Shown here: piece by piece, positions 18,440-26,769 of the stretch | Layout of the letters: every line of letters starts with the position of its first letter | Position numbering within the stretch: position 1 is the stretch's first letter | Source of the DNA: Planctomycetia bacterium | GTDB lineage: Bacteria > Planctomycetota > Planctomycetia > Pirellulales > Thermoguttaceae | Assembly: GCA_030527015.1 (NCBI GenBank) | Contig: JAUNBR010000004.1 | Coordinates: 26,695-84,514 of the forward strand | Length of the DNA stretch: 57,820 nt | Reading direction: 5' to 3' | Translations under genes and position numbers: made by a program | Notes under the pieces: generated by a model | What the model was told of the DNA's origin: nothing | Database searches by the model: none | The model's input: the letters and a program-made list of their open reading frames with translations, nothing else

Positions 18440-18541
18440 TCACACCAGTTACATTTTAAATTTTGTGCAGACACGGTAATAAACATTTCATATACACGAA
18501 ATACCGTGAAAACTCATCTTTTATAATGCCTCGGTCATAAC
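18440..18541 (+). repeat. Degenerate dispersed element
   Basis: CCAGTTACATTTTAAATTTTG resembles the A-end arm and TATAATGCCTCGGTCATA the B-end. The core is largely lost but retains GTATTTCGTGTATATG-type pairing. Confidence 0.45.
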
Positions 18542-18617
18542 TTACATCAGATTCGGTTAATTCACAACAAATTTCAAAACAGGTAAATATTTTTAATCTT
18601 CAAAATTTAAATTTCAG

Positions 18618-18723
18618 ATACTGGTTCTCCTTTAAATTTCCGTTTTATACGGTGCTAAAAGCAGGCATTTTCAGTGAAGCAAAAATACCGGGGGAACGAA
18701 AATTTATAGTGTATCGAGAATAA
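18618..18723 (+). repeat. Dispersed hairpin element, F copy
   Basis: Full length, with B-end TAGTGTATCGAGAATA. It is the first of three F copies in 530 bases upstream of trmL. Confidence 0.85.
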
Positions 18724-18794
18724 ATCAGGTATAAAAAAAATTTATCCCGCACGACATCCTTCTCAAAAACGCCGTTATCTTATATAATATTAAA

Positions 18795-18913
18795 ATATGG
18801 GTTCCCTTTAAATTTCCATTTTATGCCGATCTTAACGCAAATATCTCTCATCCCAGCCTGCTGACAGAGACAAAAATACAGGGGAAGTAAACATTTATAG
18901 CGCATCAGATATA
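18795..18913 (+). repeat. Dispersed hairpin element, long F variant
   Basis: Carries CCCAGCCTGCTGACAG in the loop arm, the same class of insert as the copy at 15144. The core stem is decayed. Confidence 0.75.
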
Positions 18914-19035
18914 ATACGCATATATTTTTCACACTCCGTGGCTCTCTGCGGTTCCCCCATATTTTGCATCACTCGGCCAGACACAGAATCATCCAAAATA
19001 TATGGCTTCCGAAACCTCACATAAAAAATATAAAA

Positions 19036-19144
19036 TATACTGCTGGTTCCCCTTTAAATTTTTGTTTTGCGCGGTTCTTAAAACAGGCATTTTCAGCGAA
19101 GCAAAAATATCGGGGAAGCGGAAATTTATAATACATCGGGTATA
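19036..19144 (+). repeat. Dispersed hairpin element, F copy
   Basis: Full length, ending 20 bases before the trmL start codon, so it lies in the trmL leader or promoter region. Confidence 0.88.
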
Positions 19145-19164
19145 AAATATAAATATAAAATATA

Positions 19165-19668
19165 ATGGAAACGAAAATGAAAAATAAAAATATATTAAAT
19201 ATCGTTCTGTTCCAGCCAGAAATTCCCCATAACACCGGAGCAGTCGGCCGTACCTGTGTCGCGCTGGGCGCCAAACTGTGGCTTATTCGTCCACTGGGTT
19301 TTCGCATTACCGACAAAAACCTTCGCCGAGCCGGTCTGGATTACTGGAAATTTCTGGAATGGGAAATCCTGGATGACTGGGATGCACTGCTGGCCAAACT
19401 TCCAGATACATCACGTTACTTTTTTTTCACAAAAACTGCCACATGCCCTTATATAAAAGCCACTTTTTCTCCGGGTGACACCTTTATTTTCGGCAGTGAA
19501 TCGAATGGCCTTCCCCCTTCTTTACTGGAAAAATACGCTGCTCAGCGATTACGAATTCCTATTCGTCAAGAAACCCGCAGTTTAAATCTCTCCGTCAGCG
19601 TGGGAATCGCTGCATATGAAGCATGGCGCCAAATTACCATACTTCATGAAAACACTTTTTTTCCTTGA
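19165..19668 (+). CDS. trmL: tRNA (cytidine/uridine-34-2'-O)-methyltransferase, SPOUT
   Basis: Methylates the ribose of the wobble base of certain leucine tRNAs using SAM. It has 167 residues, near the usual 155-160. Trefoil-knot (SPOUT) motifs are in order: IVLFQPEIPHNTGAVGRTC at the N-terminus, LIRPLGF, LDYW, FGSESNGLP, and RIPI with SLNLSVSVGIAAYEAWR at the C-terminus. The ATG at 19165 is used; a second in-frame ATG follows five codons later. It has no obvious partner gene and is flanked by repeat copies on both sides. Confidence 0.93.
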   Translation: METKMKNKNILNIVLFQPEIPHNTGAVGRTCVALGAKLWLIRPLGFRITDKNLRRAGLDYWKFLEWEILDDWDALLAKLPDTSRYFFFTKTATCPYIKATFSPGDTFIFGSESNGLPPSLLEKYAAQRLRIPIRQETRSLNLSVSVGIAAYEAWRQITILHENTFFP

Positions 19669-19718
19669 GCTTATTTCCTTAAAATAAATTTTTGGTTCTT
19701 CTTAAAATTTTCGTTTTA

Positions 19719-19929
19719 TATACTGATTCTCCTTTAAATTTCCGTTTTATGCGGCACATAACACAGATATTTTCAGTGAAGTAAAAAATGCCACAAAAAC
19801 AGAAATTTATATACCCGATACATTATAAAATTCCGCTTCCCCGGCTTTTTTGCTTCGCTGAAAAAGCCTGCTTTTAGAGCCGCACAAAACGAAATTTTAA
19901 ATTGGAACCAGTATAGCACATCGGGTATA
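19719..19929 (+). repeat. F copy split by a nested R copy
   Basis: The outer F element runs from TATACTGATTCTCC at 19719 to ...CAGAAATTTA, is interrupted by an R copy, and resumes as GCACATCGGGTATA ending at 19929. Removing the inner element plus one TA restores a normal tail. Upstream, 19691-19718 is the A-half of a third copy (TTGGTTCTTCTTAAAATTTTC). Confidence 0.85.
19810..19915 (-). repeat. Inserted R copy, near-identical to 54854-54959
   Basis: Complete 106-base copy with TATA at both ends. It differs from the copy at 54854 by a single base. The inner stem is GGCTTTTT with AAAAAGCC instead of GGCATTTT with AAAATGCC, so both sides changed together. Confidence 0.92.
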
Positions 19930-19953
19930 AAAACATTCCTTAAAATCATAAAA

Positions 19954-21525
19954 TCAAAATTTATCTTTTTCTTTTCCTTTTTTCATAGGCTTCTGCAGAT
20001 TAAAACGCTTCATTTTTTTATAAAGTGTCGTCCGGTTAATCCCTAAATACGCCGCCGTTTTCGTACAGCTCCAGTGACATGCCCGCAGCGCACGAAGAAT
20101 AATTTCCCGTTCCGGCGAGGAAAGAGACTCCTTTAACCCATGATGCACCTTCATTTCTGAAGGCATAACACGTGAAAGAGAATCTCGATATCCTTCAGAT
20201 ATAACAGGAATTCCTGACGGCGGAATCACATAAGAAGGAAGCTCCTCCGGCTGAATATAATTATGCCTGCCAAGAAGAACCGCACGCTCTATTACATTCT
20301 GTAACTCTCGAATATTCCCTTTCCAAGAATACATCTGTAAAATGGCCATGGTTTCCGGAGTAAATCCTAAAACCTCACGTTTCGTATTTCGTAACGCACT
20401 TTTCAGGAATGCCCGAGCCAAAAGTGGTATATCTCCCACACGGTGACGTAACGCCGGTAATTCGATATTTATCACATTTATTCTGTAATATAAATCTTGT
20501 CGAAAACGCCCTTTCTCCACCGCTTCTGCCAAATTTTCATTCGTCGCCAAAATGACTCGTGTGTCGACATGATAAGTTTTAGAACTTCCCACCGGCTCAA
20601 ATTCAAAATCCTGCAAAACACGCAGTAATTTTATTTGCATCGCCACAGACGCCGTGGCGATTTCATCCAAAAACAGTGTGCCGCCATCTGCCTGACGAAA
20701 ACGTCCTATTTTTTCTGTTTTCGCATCAGTAAACGCTCCCGCCACGTGCCCAAAAAGCTCACTCTCTAATAAAGTCTCAGGCAGTGCACCACAGGCCACT
20801 TCCACAAAAGGCCGCTGACTGCGCATACTTCTGCGGTGAATCGCTCGGGCAATCATCGATTTACCGGTTCCACTCTCCCCCGTTATTAAAACAGTAGCTC
20901 GAGTATCCGCGATATTCTCGATCATCTCGTACACATGCAGCATTTTAGGATCATTTCCTATAATTCCCTCAAAATTCACACTCGGAATTTCTGAAAATTT
21001 TGTCCCTAATACTTCATTCCGTGGACACATCAGATGCCCTTCATCCACACGATATTTGATGAAATCTTCATCATCTGTTCCAGCTTCTTCTCCGTCTGAC
21101 GTAATTACAGCTGCCTTTTCATTCTTTTGACCGCCATAATCTGAAGATGAACCACCTTCTTTCGTAACTTTTTCGATAATCCCAAGAACTTTATCATCTA
21201 AAAGAGGTTTCGTCAAAAAATCATAGGCACCATGACGCACCGCATTTAGGGCGGCATCTATCGTCCCATAACCAGAAATAATCGCCACGGCCGTATTCGG
21301 ATTTTCCTCCTGAAAATAATTTAGTACGTCCAGTCCACTCTCCATTCCCAGGCACAGATCTGTAAAAACCAGATTAAACTCCCTTTCTTTCCCCTTTAAA
21401 ATAGCTTCCTGTACGTTTTCTGCCGTAAACACCTGATGACCATATGTCTGAAGCCAGTCCGCCGTGGAATAAAGCACCTGACGATCATCGTCCACAATTA
21501 ATATACATAATTTTTTATTCATCAT
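19954..21525 (-). CDS. NtrC-family sigma-54 response regulator
   Basis: Transcription activator of 523 residues. The receiver domain (7-125) has LIVDDD, the phospho-acceptor Asp in VFTDLCLG and the Lys in DFLTKPL. The AAA+ domain (about 190-425) has Walker A GESGTGKS and Walker B GGTLFLDEI, with the switch region VILATNENL and the RDLYYRINVIN-type sensor segment. The sigma-54 contact loop reads GAFTDA rather than GAFTGA. A Fis-type helix-turn-helix lies at about 475-510 (TAAYLGINRTTLYKKMKRF). No histidine kinase gene is adjacent. Two ATGs stand side by side (21525, 21522) and neither has a clear ribosome-binding site. Confidence 0.92.
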   Translation of the reverse strand: MMNKKLCILIVDDDRQVLYSTADWLQTYGHQVFTAENVQEAILKGKEREFNLVFTDLCLGMESGLDVLNYFQEENPNTAVAIISGYGTIDAALNAVRHGAYDFLTKPLLDDKVLGIIEKVTKEGGSSSDYGGQKNEKAAVITSDGEEAGTDDEDFIKYRVDEGHLMCPRNEVLGTKFSEIPSVNFEGIIGNDPKMLHVYEMIENIADTRATVLITGESGTGKSMIARAIHRRSMRSQRPFVEVACGALPETLLESELFGHVAGAFTDAKTEKIGRFRQADGGTLFLDEIATASVAMQIKLLRVLQDFEFEPVGSSKTYHVDTRVILATNENLAEAVEKGRFRQDLYYRINVINIELPALRHRVGDIPLLARAFLKSALRNTKREVLGFTPETMAILQMYSWKGNIRELQNVIERAVLLGRHNYIQPEELPSYVIPPSGIPVISEGYRDSLSRVMPSEMKVHHGLKESLSSPEREIILRALRACHWSCTKTAAYLGINRTTLYKKMKRFNLQKPMKKGKEKDKF

Positions 21526-21561
21526 AAAAATAATTTGAATTCCCTGGTGTTTTCCTTTATA

Positions 21562-21664
21562 TATACTGTTTCCATTTTAAATTTCCGTTATATGCGGCTC
21601 TGAAAGTCAGCATTTTAGCGAAACAAAAAGCCGGAAAAGCAGAAATTCATGTGCATCGGCTATA
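21562..21664 (+). repeat. Dispersed hairpin element, F copy
   Basis: Full length, 36 bases upstream of the NtrC-type gene start, so it lies in that gene's leader on the opposite strand. Confidence 0.85.
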
Positions 21665-21743
21665 AAATACAAAACAGAAAAAGCGGCACCGTCAAAAATT
21701 TCAAAAAATAAAAACTCTCCGTGTATCAGACATAAAACTATAT

Positions 21744-21769
21744 TTGTTGATTATTATCAACAATTTTTT
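21744..21769. promoter_or_regulatory. Perfect palindrome followed by T-run
   Basis: TTGTTGAT and ATCAACAA form an 8-bp perfect inverted repeat with a 4-base spacer, followed by six T. It lies about 220 bases upstream of the NtrC-type gene. It could be an operator or a weak, AT-rich terminator. The rest of 21665-22338 is very AT-rich and without a credible gene; 21905-21975 has faint traces of the dispersed element. Confidence 0.35.
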
Positions 21770-22338
21770 AAAATTTCACCAGTAAATATTCTCTATTTTC
21801 CTGATTTTGTTTATTTTCCCAAAAAAATTAATTTATTATGACGATTGTATGTTTTGTAAACATCTGATATACTGTATGATATATTTATGATACATTTACA
21901 TATAATTTTGTTCCCGAGTTACTCTAAATTTTCATTCTCCGGTATTTTTGTTTTACAGAAAAAGTAAACGGGAAAAGGTACGCAGAATTAAAAATTTAAA
22001 ATGAAATCTAATATATTTTGTTTTTTCCCATTTAAATTTTCATTCATACCATCCCTCGAAACAGGAGAATTCCTCACCCATATTCGGTTTTCCACATTTA
22101 AATTTCCTTTCATATACCTGTCCAAAATATTTTTTTAAAAAATAAAACGAAATCATAAATTTCATCGTGTACAGAAAATTAATGCAAATTTTTTTGAACG
22201 CCAGATAAACAGCGGAAAAGTTATCAGATCCTGAGGAAAATAATGAAATTTTTCGTACTACTTTCCTAAAAATAGGAAAATTTATCACGTTCTAAAAAGT
22301 ATCCGATAATTTTGAACAAAAAATTCGAAATTTATTTT

Positions 22339-22475
22339 TATACAGGTTTCATTTTATACAGGTTCTCCTTTAAAGTTTTGTTTTGCCCTGCTCTGAAACA
22401 GGTATTTTCAGTGAATTTAAAATATCTGACTGTCGGCGGACAGGAGACGCGGAAATTTAAAGTGGAATCAGTATA
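22339..22475. repeat. Hybrid element with A-type sequence at both ends
   Basis: A short A-end fragment (22339) is followed at 22355 by a copy starting TATACAGGTTCTCCTTTAAA and ending TTTAAAGTGGAATCAGTATA. That is two A-ends facing each other, with CTGTCGGCGGACAG inside. It is best explained by recombination between F and R copies. Confidence 0.7.
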
Positions 22476-22623
22476 AAACAGGCATTTCAAGAATACGAAA
22501 TACAAAAAACCGAGCATATAATTTATGATACATCAAGAAATATATCCGTTTAAACCATTTTTTATTTTTATAAAATTTCACTTTTCCTACATTTTTCGTT
22601 AAACCCCATTCTGAGCCGGTATT

Positions 22624-22725
22624 TATACCCGATGCACTATGAATTTCAGCTTTACCGGATTTTTGCTTCGCTGAAAATGCCTGCTTTCAGAACCGTAAAA
22701 AACGAAAATTTAAAAGAGAAACAGA
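22624..22725 (-). repeat. Dispersed hairpin element, R copy
   Basis: B-end TATACCCGATGCACT and core are intact. The A-end is worn (GAGAAACAGAATCG). It ends about 65 bases before the HIT gene start. Confidence 0.82.
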
Positions 22726-22789
22726 ATCGTAAAAATTTTCATATGGAATTCAGTAAATACATTCATTCATTTTTTTGAGAGACCGAAAT

Positions 22790-23332
22790 ATGAGTTATTC
22801 TGAAATATGGGCACCGTGGCGCATGGCGTATATCCAGCAGGATAAAGAGGAAGAGATTTCACAAAAAAAATTAATCTTTTCTCCTGATGCGGATCCCACC
22901 TGTTTTATATGCCAGGCGGCAGCGGATACTCCAGAAAATGATTCCCAGCGTTACGTTATTTATCGTGGAGAAACAGCGCTGGTCATTATGAATCGTTTTC
23001 CATATAATAATGGGCACCTTCTGATCACACCCCGGCGGCATATCAGCCGTTTAGATTTACTGACGCCCGAGGAACATTTAGAGCTGATGGATCTTTTGGC
23101 TAAAATGATAAAAATTCTTGAGGAAACGATTCATCCAGAGGGATTTAACGCAGGTCTGAATCTGGGTCACGTGGCGGGAGCGGGTCTGCCGGGACATTTA
23201 CACTGGCATCTTGTACCACGGTGGAACGGAGACACAAATTTTATGCCGATTTTAGCTTCAGTAAACGTTATTCCTCAGTCACTGGACTCATTATGGAAAC
23301 TGCTTTATGATAAAATAAATAATGCAGAATAA
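22790..23332 (+). CDS. HIT-family hydrolase / Ap4A phosphorylase-like
   Basis: A 180-residue histidine-triad protein, acting on nucleotide phosphoanhydrides such as Ap4A. The N-terminus has WAPWRMAYI, then CFICQAA (a half zinc-site typical of this subgroup). ETALVIMNRFPYNNGHLLI and PRRHI follow, and GAGLPGHLHWHLVPRW holds the triad HxHxH. A TTG at 22775 could extend it by five residues, but the ATG at 22790 fits the family start (MSYSEIWAPWR). Substrate cannot be told from sequence. Confidence 0.9.
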   Translation: MSYSEIWAPWRMAYIQQDKEEEISQKKLIFSPDADPTCFICQAAADTPENDSQRYVIYRGETALVIMNRFPYNNGHLLITPRRHISRLDLLTPEEHLELMDLLAKMIKILEETIHPEGFNAGLNLGHVAGAGLPGHLHWHLVPRWNGDTNFMPILASVNVIPQSLDSLWKLLYDKINNAE

Positions 23333-23341
23333 TTTTACTTT

Positions 23342-23500
23342 TATACCTGTTTCTTTTAAATTTCCATTTTGTGCGGCGCTAAAAACGGTATTTTATACCT
23401 GATGCACTATGAAAATTCCGCTTCTCTGGTATTTTTACTTTCGCTGAAAATGCCTGTTTAAGAACCGCGTAAAACAGAAATTTAGAGTGAAACCAGTATA
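23342..23500. repeat. R copy inside the remains of an F copy
   Basis: The A-half of an F copy (23342-23393) breaks off after GGTATTT. A full R copy follows (23394-23500, TATACCTGATGCACT to ACCAGTATA). It begins 10 bases past the stop of the HIT gene. Confidence 0.75.
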
Positions 23501-23503
23501 AGT

Positions 23504-23800
23504 GTGGCGCAAAAATAAGTTTTGTACCGTCATGAACGCCATGACATTTTCAGTGAAATATCACTGGTTCCTTATTAAATTTACGTTTTATACCCGATAC
23601 ATTATAAAATTCCGCTTCACCGGCATTTAGCTTCGCTGAAAATGCCTGCCTTTAGGGCCGCATAAAACGGAAATTTAGAGTGAAACCAGGTATAAATTTA
23701 AGTTTTACACGGCCACGGAAACAGATATTTTAGTAAACCTGCGGCTAACAGGGAAACAAAATGCCTGAGAAGCGGAAAATTATAGTGCGCACCAGATATA
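23504..23800. repeat. Nested element cluster upstream of the PIN/TRAM gene
   Basis: A degenerate F core (23504-23560) and an F A-end (23560-23590) come first. A full R copy follows at 23589-23694 (TATACCCGATACATT to AACCAGGTATA). Then an F B-half carrying an ACCTGCGGCTAACAGG insert ends CACCAGATATA at 23800. The R copy sits inside an F copy. Confidence 0.72.
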
Positions 23801-23851
23801 TAGTATGTCAAAGATAAATATTTTTTACTTTTTTTGGATTTTAATTGATAA

Positions 23852-24925
23852 ATGGCAGCTTTAATTATATTACGTATTCTTTTTATTTTGGTCATCAGCG
23901 GATTAAGTGTGGCGTTCATAAATACTAACATTTTTCCTGAATCCTGGGGACCCTCCACACCTATTTTTCTTTTTGCCGGAATGATCACGCTGGCGGTATG
24001 CGTTATTTTGACCGACATTTTCTATAAATATAAAAAACTGGATGTTATTACCTCCGTTTATTTTGGTTTAATCGTGGGCTTCTTCCTTTCATACATGGCA
24101 GACATCGGCCTGACCCCTTTTTATAACACACTCACTTTCGCGAATCTGAATCCGCAAAAATTTCAGGACGCCATGGGTCTGGTCATCACCGTAATTATGT
24201 GTTACGTTTCCATCAGTTTCCTGTTACAGACACGCGATAATTTTCGATTCATCATACCTTTCGTCGAATTTTCTAAAGAGTTAAAAGGCCAGAGACCGTA
24301 TATTTTAGACACCAGCGTGGTTATCGACGGGCGAATCTCGGATTTAGTAGCCACACAGATGATCGAAACCCAATTAATCATGCCTCAATTTATCATCCAA
24401 GAATTACAGCATATCGCCGCATCTTCCGACAAAATTAAACGGGTTCAGGGACAGCGCGGACTGGATATTTTAAATCAGTTACGTAAAAATCCGGATGTGG
24501 ACTTAAAGATATATGACCATTATTTACCTGACTTTAATGGACAGCCTGTGGAAATGCAGCTGGTTCTTCTGGCAAAACACCTGGAAGCGAAACTGGCCAC
24601 GAATGATTATAACCTGAATAAAGTCGCTCGGCTTAATGGTGTGGGGGTTTTAAACCTGAATGATCTGGCGAATGCCCTGAAACCTGCTTTTATCCCCGGT
24701 GAAATTATCGACATTCATATTATTAAACAGGGCGAAGAACCAGGACAGGGAGTGGGGTATCTCTCAGATGGAACCATGGTCGTCGTGGAAGCAGGCAGGC
24801 CTTTTATTGGAAAAAATATCCAGATTATGGTCACCAGTGTTTTACAGACCAGCGCAGGCCGTATGATTTTTGGAAAACCTGATAATCGTATCCGTCCCAA
24901 AGATAATATCCCCGATGCACTATAA
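23852..24925 (+). CDS. Membrane-anchored PIN-TRAM domain protein (YacL-like)
   Basis: 357 residues. Four hydrophobic segments fill about residues 5-135 (ALIILRILFILVISGLSV, IFLFAGMITLAVCVILT, SVYFGLIVGFFLSYM, GLVITVIMCYVSISFLL). A PIN nuclease-type domain follows at about 150-265, with acidic residues in LDTSVVIDGRISDL, IIQELQHIA and LATNDYNL, and then a TRAM segment (GEIIDIHIIKQG...GTMVVVEAGRPFIGK). Homologues such as Bacillus YacL are thought to act on RNA; the target here is unknown. The last codons (DNIPDAL, TAA) are encoded by the B-end of the dispersed element that begins at 24907, so the tail was probably replaced or extended by an insertion. Confidence 0.9.
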   Translation: MAALIILRILFILVISGLSVAFINTNIFPESWGPSTPIFLFAGMITLAVCVILTDIFYKYKKLDVITSVYFGLIVGFFLSYMADIGLTPFYNTLTFANLNPQKFQDAMGLVITVIMCYVSISFLLQTRDNFRFIIPFVEFSKELKGQRPYILDTSVVIDGRISDLVATQMIETQLIMPQFIIQELQHIAASSDKIKRVQGQRGLDILNQLRKNPDVDLKIYDHYLPDFNGQPVEMQLVLLAKHLEAKLATNDYNLNKVARLNGVGVLNLNDLANALKPAFIPGEIIDIHIIKQGEEPGQGVGYLSDGTMVVVEAGRPFIGKNIQIMVTSVLQTSAGRMIFGKPDNRIRPKDNIPDAL

Positions 24926-25020
24926 ACTTCCGATTTTCCTGTCAGTCGAAAGACATTCATGTATTTTGTTTCGCGAAAAACACCTGTTTCGGTGACCGTA
25001 AATCTAAAATTCAGCATATA
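24907..25020 (-). repeat. R copy overlapping the PIN/TRAM gene end
   Basis: TATCCCCGATGCACTATAAA starts 19 bases inside the coding region and supplies its stop codon. The core is diverged (GTCAGTCGAAAGAC) and the A-half worn. Confidence 0.75.
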
Positions 25021-25172
25021 CGGTTCCTTCATTTTTGTTTTATCCCGCTCTAAAAGCAGACATTTTTAGTAAAGTAATACTAAATTTCCGTTTTGTGCCG
25101 CCCTAAAAGCACCGGCATTTTCAGCGAAGAAAAAATGCTGGAGAAGCGAAATTTTATAGTGTATCCGGTATA
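25016..25172 (+). repeat. Two overlapping F copies
   Basis: A first copy (TATACGGTTCCTTC ... GACATTTTTAGTAAAG) is cut at about 25077. A second follows, with AAATTTCCG and core GGCATTTT, ending AGTGTATCCGGTATA at 25172, 34 bases before the TPR gene. Confidence 0.75.
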
Positions 25173-25206
25173 ACTCATGCTTCGAATCAAAATTTGAGAA
25201 TTATAT

Positions 25207-26064
25207 ATGATTACAAAAAAATTAACATCTTTTATTATCTTTTCCTTTACCATTTCCTTTCTCCTTTCCGGCTGCCAGCCAGAACAGAAAAAAGAAAAAA
25301 GCCACTCTCCTTCTGATTTTATAGAGAACCACTCTCCACAGACGCAAGAAAAGAATGAGAATTTTCCACAGAATCTGCCGGACCAAGAAAATTTGCTGGA
25401 CATATTTCATGAAACGCCAGACAAAAACGAAGAAAATCAGGACATTTCTCAAAAGATACCCGAAACAGAACAAGAAATAGAGACTTATTTTCAGGCCGAG
25501 CTGGCCAAAGCACGCCAGTTAGAAGCAAAAAAAGATCTGGAGGCCGCACGCCGTACATATCAGATGCTGACTTCTGAATTCCCGAATCGTTATGAACCGT
25601 TTCACCACCTGGCCCGAATTTCCGAAACGGAGCAGGATTCGGATTTAACGTATGCACTTTATGAATTGGCCGCCCAAAAACATCCCACTTCTCCGGTTTT
25701 TTATAACGATTTCGGCTGGTTTTTACTCTCGATCGGCGAAATGACAGAAGCACAAAAAATGCTGCACCAGGCAATTAAACTCGCACCAGAAGAGCCAAAA
25801 TACAAAAATAATCTGGCTTTATGTCTGGCACGATTACACCGTTACGAGGAATCTTTTCTCATTTTTAAGGAAGCGGCCGCAGGAAACTCCACCGTGGCGT
25901 ATACGAATTTAGCGCACATCCAGCTCCAGAACGGAGACGTGGACGCAGCAAAAAAATCACTTCAAAAAGCCCTGGCCACAAAAAATGATTACGCTCCAGC
26001 AAAAGAAATACTCCGATTAATTGAGACTCATGAAAAAATAAATTCCAAAACACCTGAAAATTAG
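25207..26064 (+). CDS. TPR-repeat lipoprotein
   Basis: 285 residues. The signal peptide ends in a clear lipobox, LLSGC with Cys at 23, so it is probably tethered to a membrane. Residues 25-95 are acidic, Gln/Glu-rich linker. From about 95 to 280 there are about five helical-hairpin repeats of TPR type: RQLEAKKDLEAARRTYQ, PFHHLARISE, VFYNDFGWFLLSIGEMTEAQKM, PKYKNNLALCLARLHRYEES, AYTNLAHIQLQNGDVDAAKKS. TPRs bind protein partners; the partner is unknown. It follows the PIN/TRAM gene, with repeat copies between them. Confidence 0.88.
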   Translation: MITKKLTSFIIFSFTISFLLSGCQPEQKKEKSHSPSDFIENHSPQTQEKNENFPQNLPDQENLLDIFHETPDKNEENQDISQKIPETEQEIETYFQAELAKARQLEAKKDLEAARRTYQMLTSEFPNRYEPFHHLARISETEQDSDLTYALYELAAQKHPTSPVFYNDFGWFLLSIGEMTEAQKMLHQAIKLAPEEPKYKNNLALCLARLHRYEESFLIFKEAAAGNSTVAYTNLAHIQLQNGDVDAAKKSLQKALATKNDYAPAKEILRLIETHEKINSKTPEN

Positions 26065-26283
26065 CTCAAAGAATCCATCTTTTTTCGGCATTATACCATC
26101 CGGTATATCTCCGATACTCTATAATTTTCCACTTTCCCTTTATGCCTGGCACTCTAATATAATCTTTCACTTCCCGGCACCCTGAGCCACAAGAAACGCT
26201 GGTAAATCCCTGGCCGCGTTTAAACGAAAATTTACATAAAATCAGCGTATATTTTATGCATCCATAAAATTTTATTCCTCATA

Positions 26284-26312
26284 AAAAAAGAGGAAAGGCT
26301 TAAAATCCTCTC
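26284..26312 (-). terminator. Possible weak terminator
   Basis: On the minus strand GAGGA pairs with TCCTC around an 11-base loop and is followed by seven T. It lies 200 bases past the small lipoprotein gene, so the link is uncertain. Between 26065 and 26280 there are only faint remnants of the dispersed element. Confidence 0.35.
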
Positions 26313-26333
26313 CTCATAAATTTATGCACTTAT

Positions 26334-26452
26334 AATTCTGACACTATAAATTTTGCTTTATCGGCATTTCGCGATATACGAAAAGCCCGTTTCTTGAACC
26401 ACACAATTTATCTGCCCGCAGACGGATAAAATTTAAAGTAAAATCTGGATAT
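26334..26452 (-). repeat. Degenerate R copy
   Basis: Recognisable as GACACTATAAATTT ... GGCATTTCGCG, with CTGCCCGCAGACGG in the far arm and TTTAAAGTAAAATCTGGATA as the A-end. Confidence 0.55.
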
Positions 26453-26511
26453 ATTTTCAGAAAAAATAAAAGATTTTTTACTTTTCTTCATTTTTGGGTT
26501 CTGAATCCGCG

Positions 26512-26769
26512 TCAAATTGGCGCCGGTTCCACATAACGTGCACCAGACAGCTCTGGCGTAACGCATGAATCACATGTCGGCGAAGTTACACAGGGTGAAC
26601 ATCCTGGCGTACAACACTCGTCAACATATGCGGCGGGCATGGGACAATAATTCACCGGATAATCATTCCGGCGAAACGGATTCCAGCAGCGTCTGCTTCC
26701 ATCCGAGCTGCATCCCACACTACTAATTATAATTGTAGTGATAAATGCAAAAGCTATTATTTTTTTCAT
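26512..26769 (-). CDS. Small Cys-rich lipoprotein
   Basis: 85 residues, no family recognised. MKKIIAFAFITTIIISSVGC is a lipoprotein signal with Cys at 20. The mature part is short, with many Cys and Pro (RCWNPFRRNDYPVNYCP, then CCTPGCSPCVTSPTCDSC). The ATG at 26769 is preceded by AGGAGAAGG, a strong ribosome-binding site; the ORF runs open to 26844 but without one. It resembles the many small Cys-rich envelope lipoproteins of planctomycetes (inference). Confidence 0.72.
   Translation of the reverse strand: MKKIIAFAFITTIIISSVGCSSDGSRRCWNPFRRNDYPVNYCPMPAAYVDECCTPGCSPCVTSPTCDSCVTPELSGARYVEPAPI

Noticed and set aside
22040..22288. 82-codon minus-strand ORF
   Set aside because: No ribosome-binding site, extreme AT composition and no family feature.
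25222..25774. Long antisense ORFs in the TPR gene
   Set aside because: Shadows of the real coding strand, which has a lipobox and TPR pattern.
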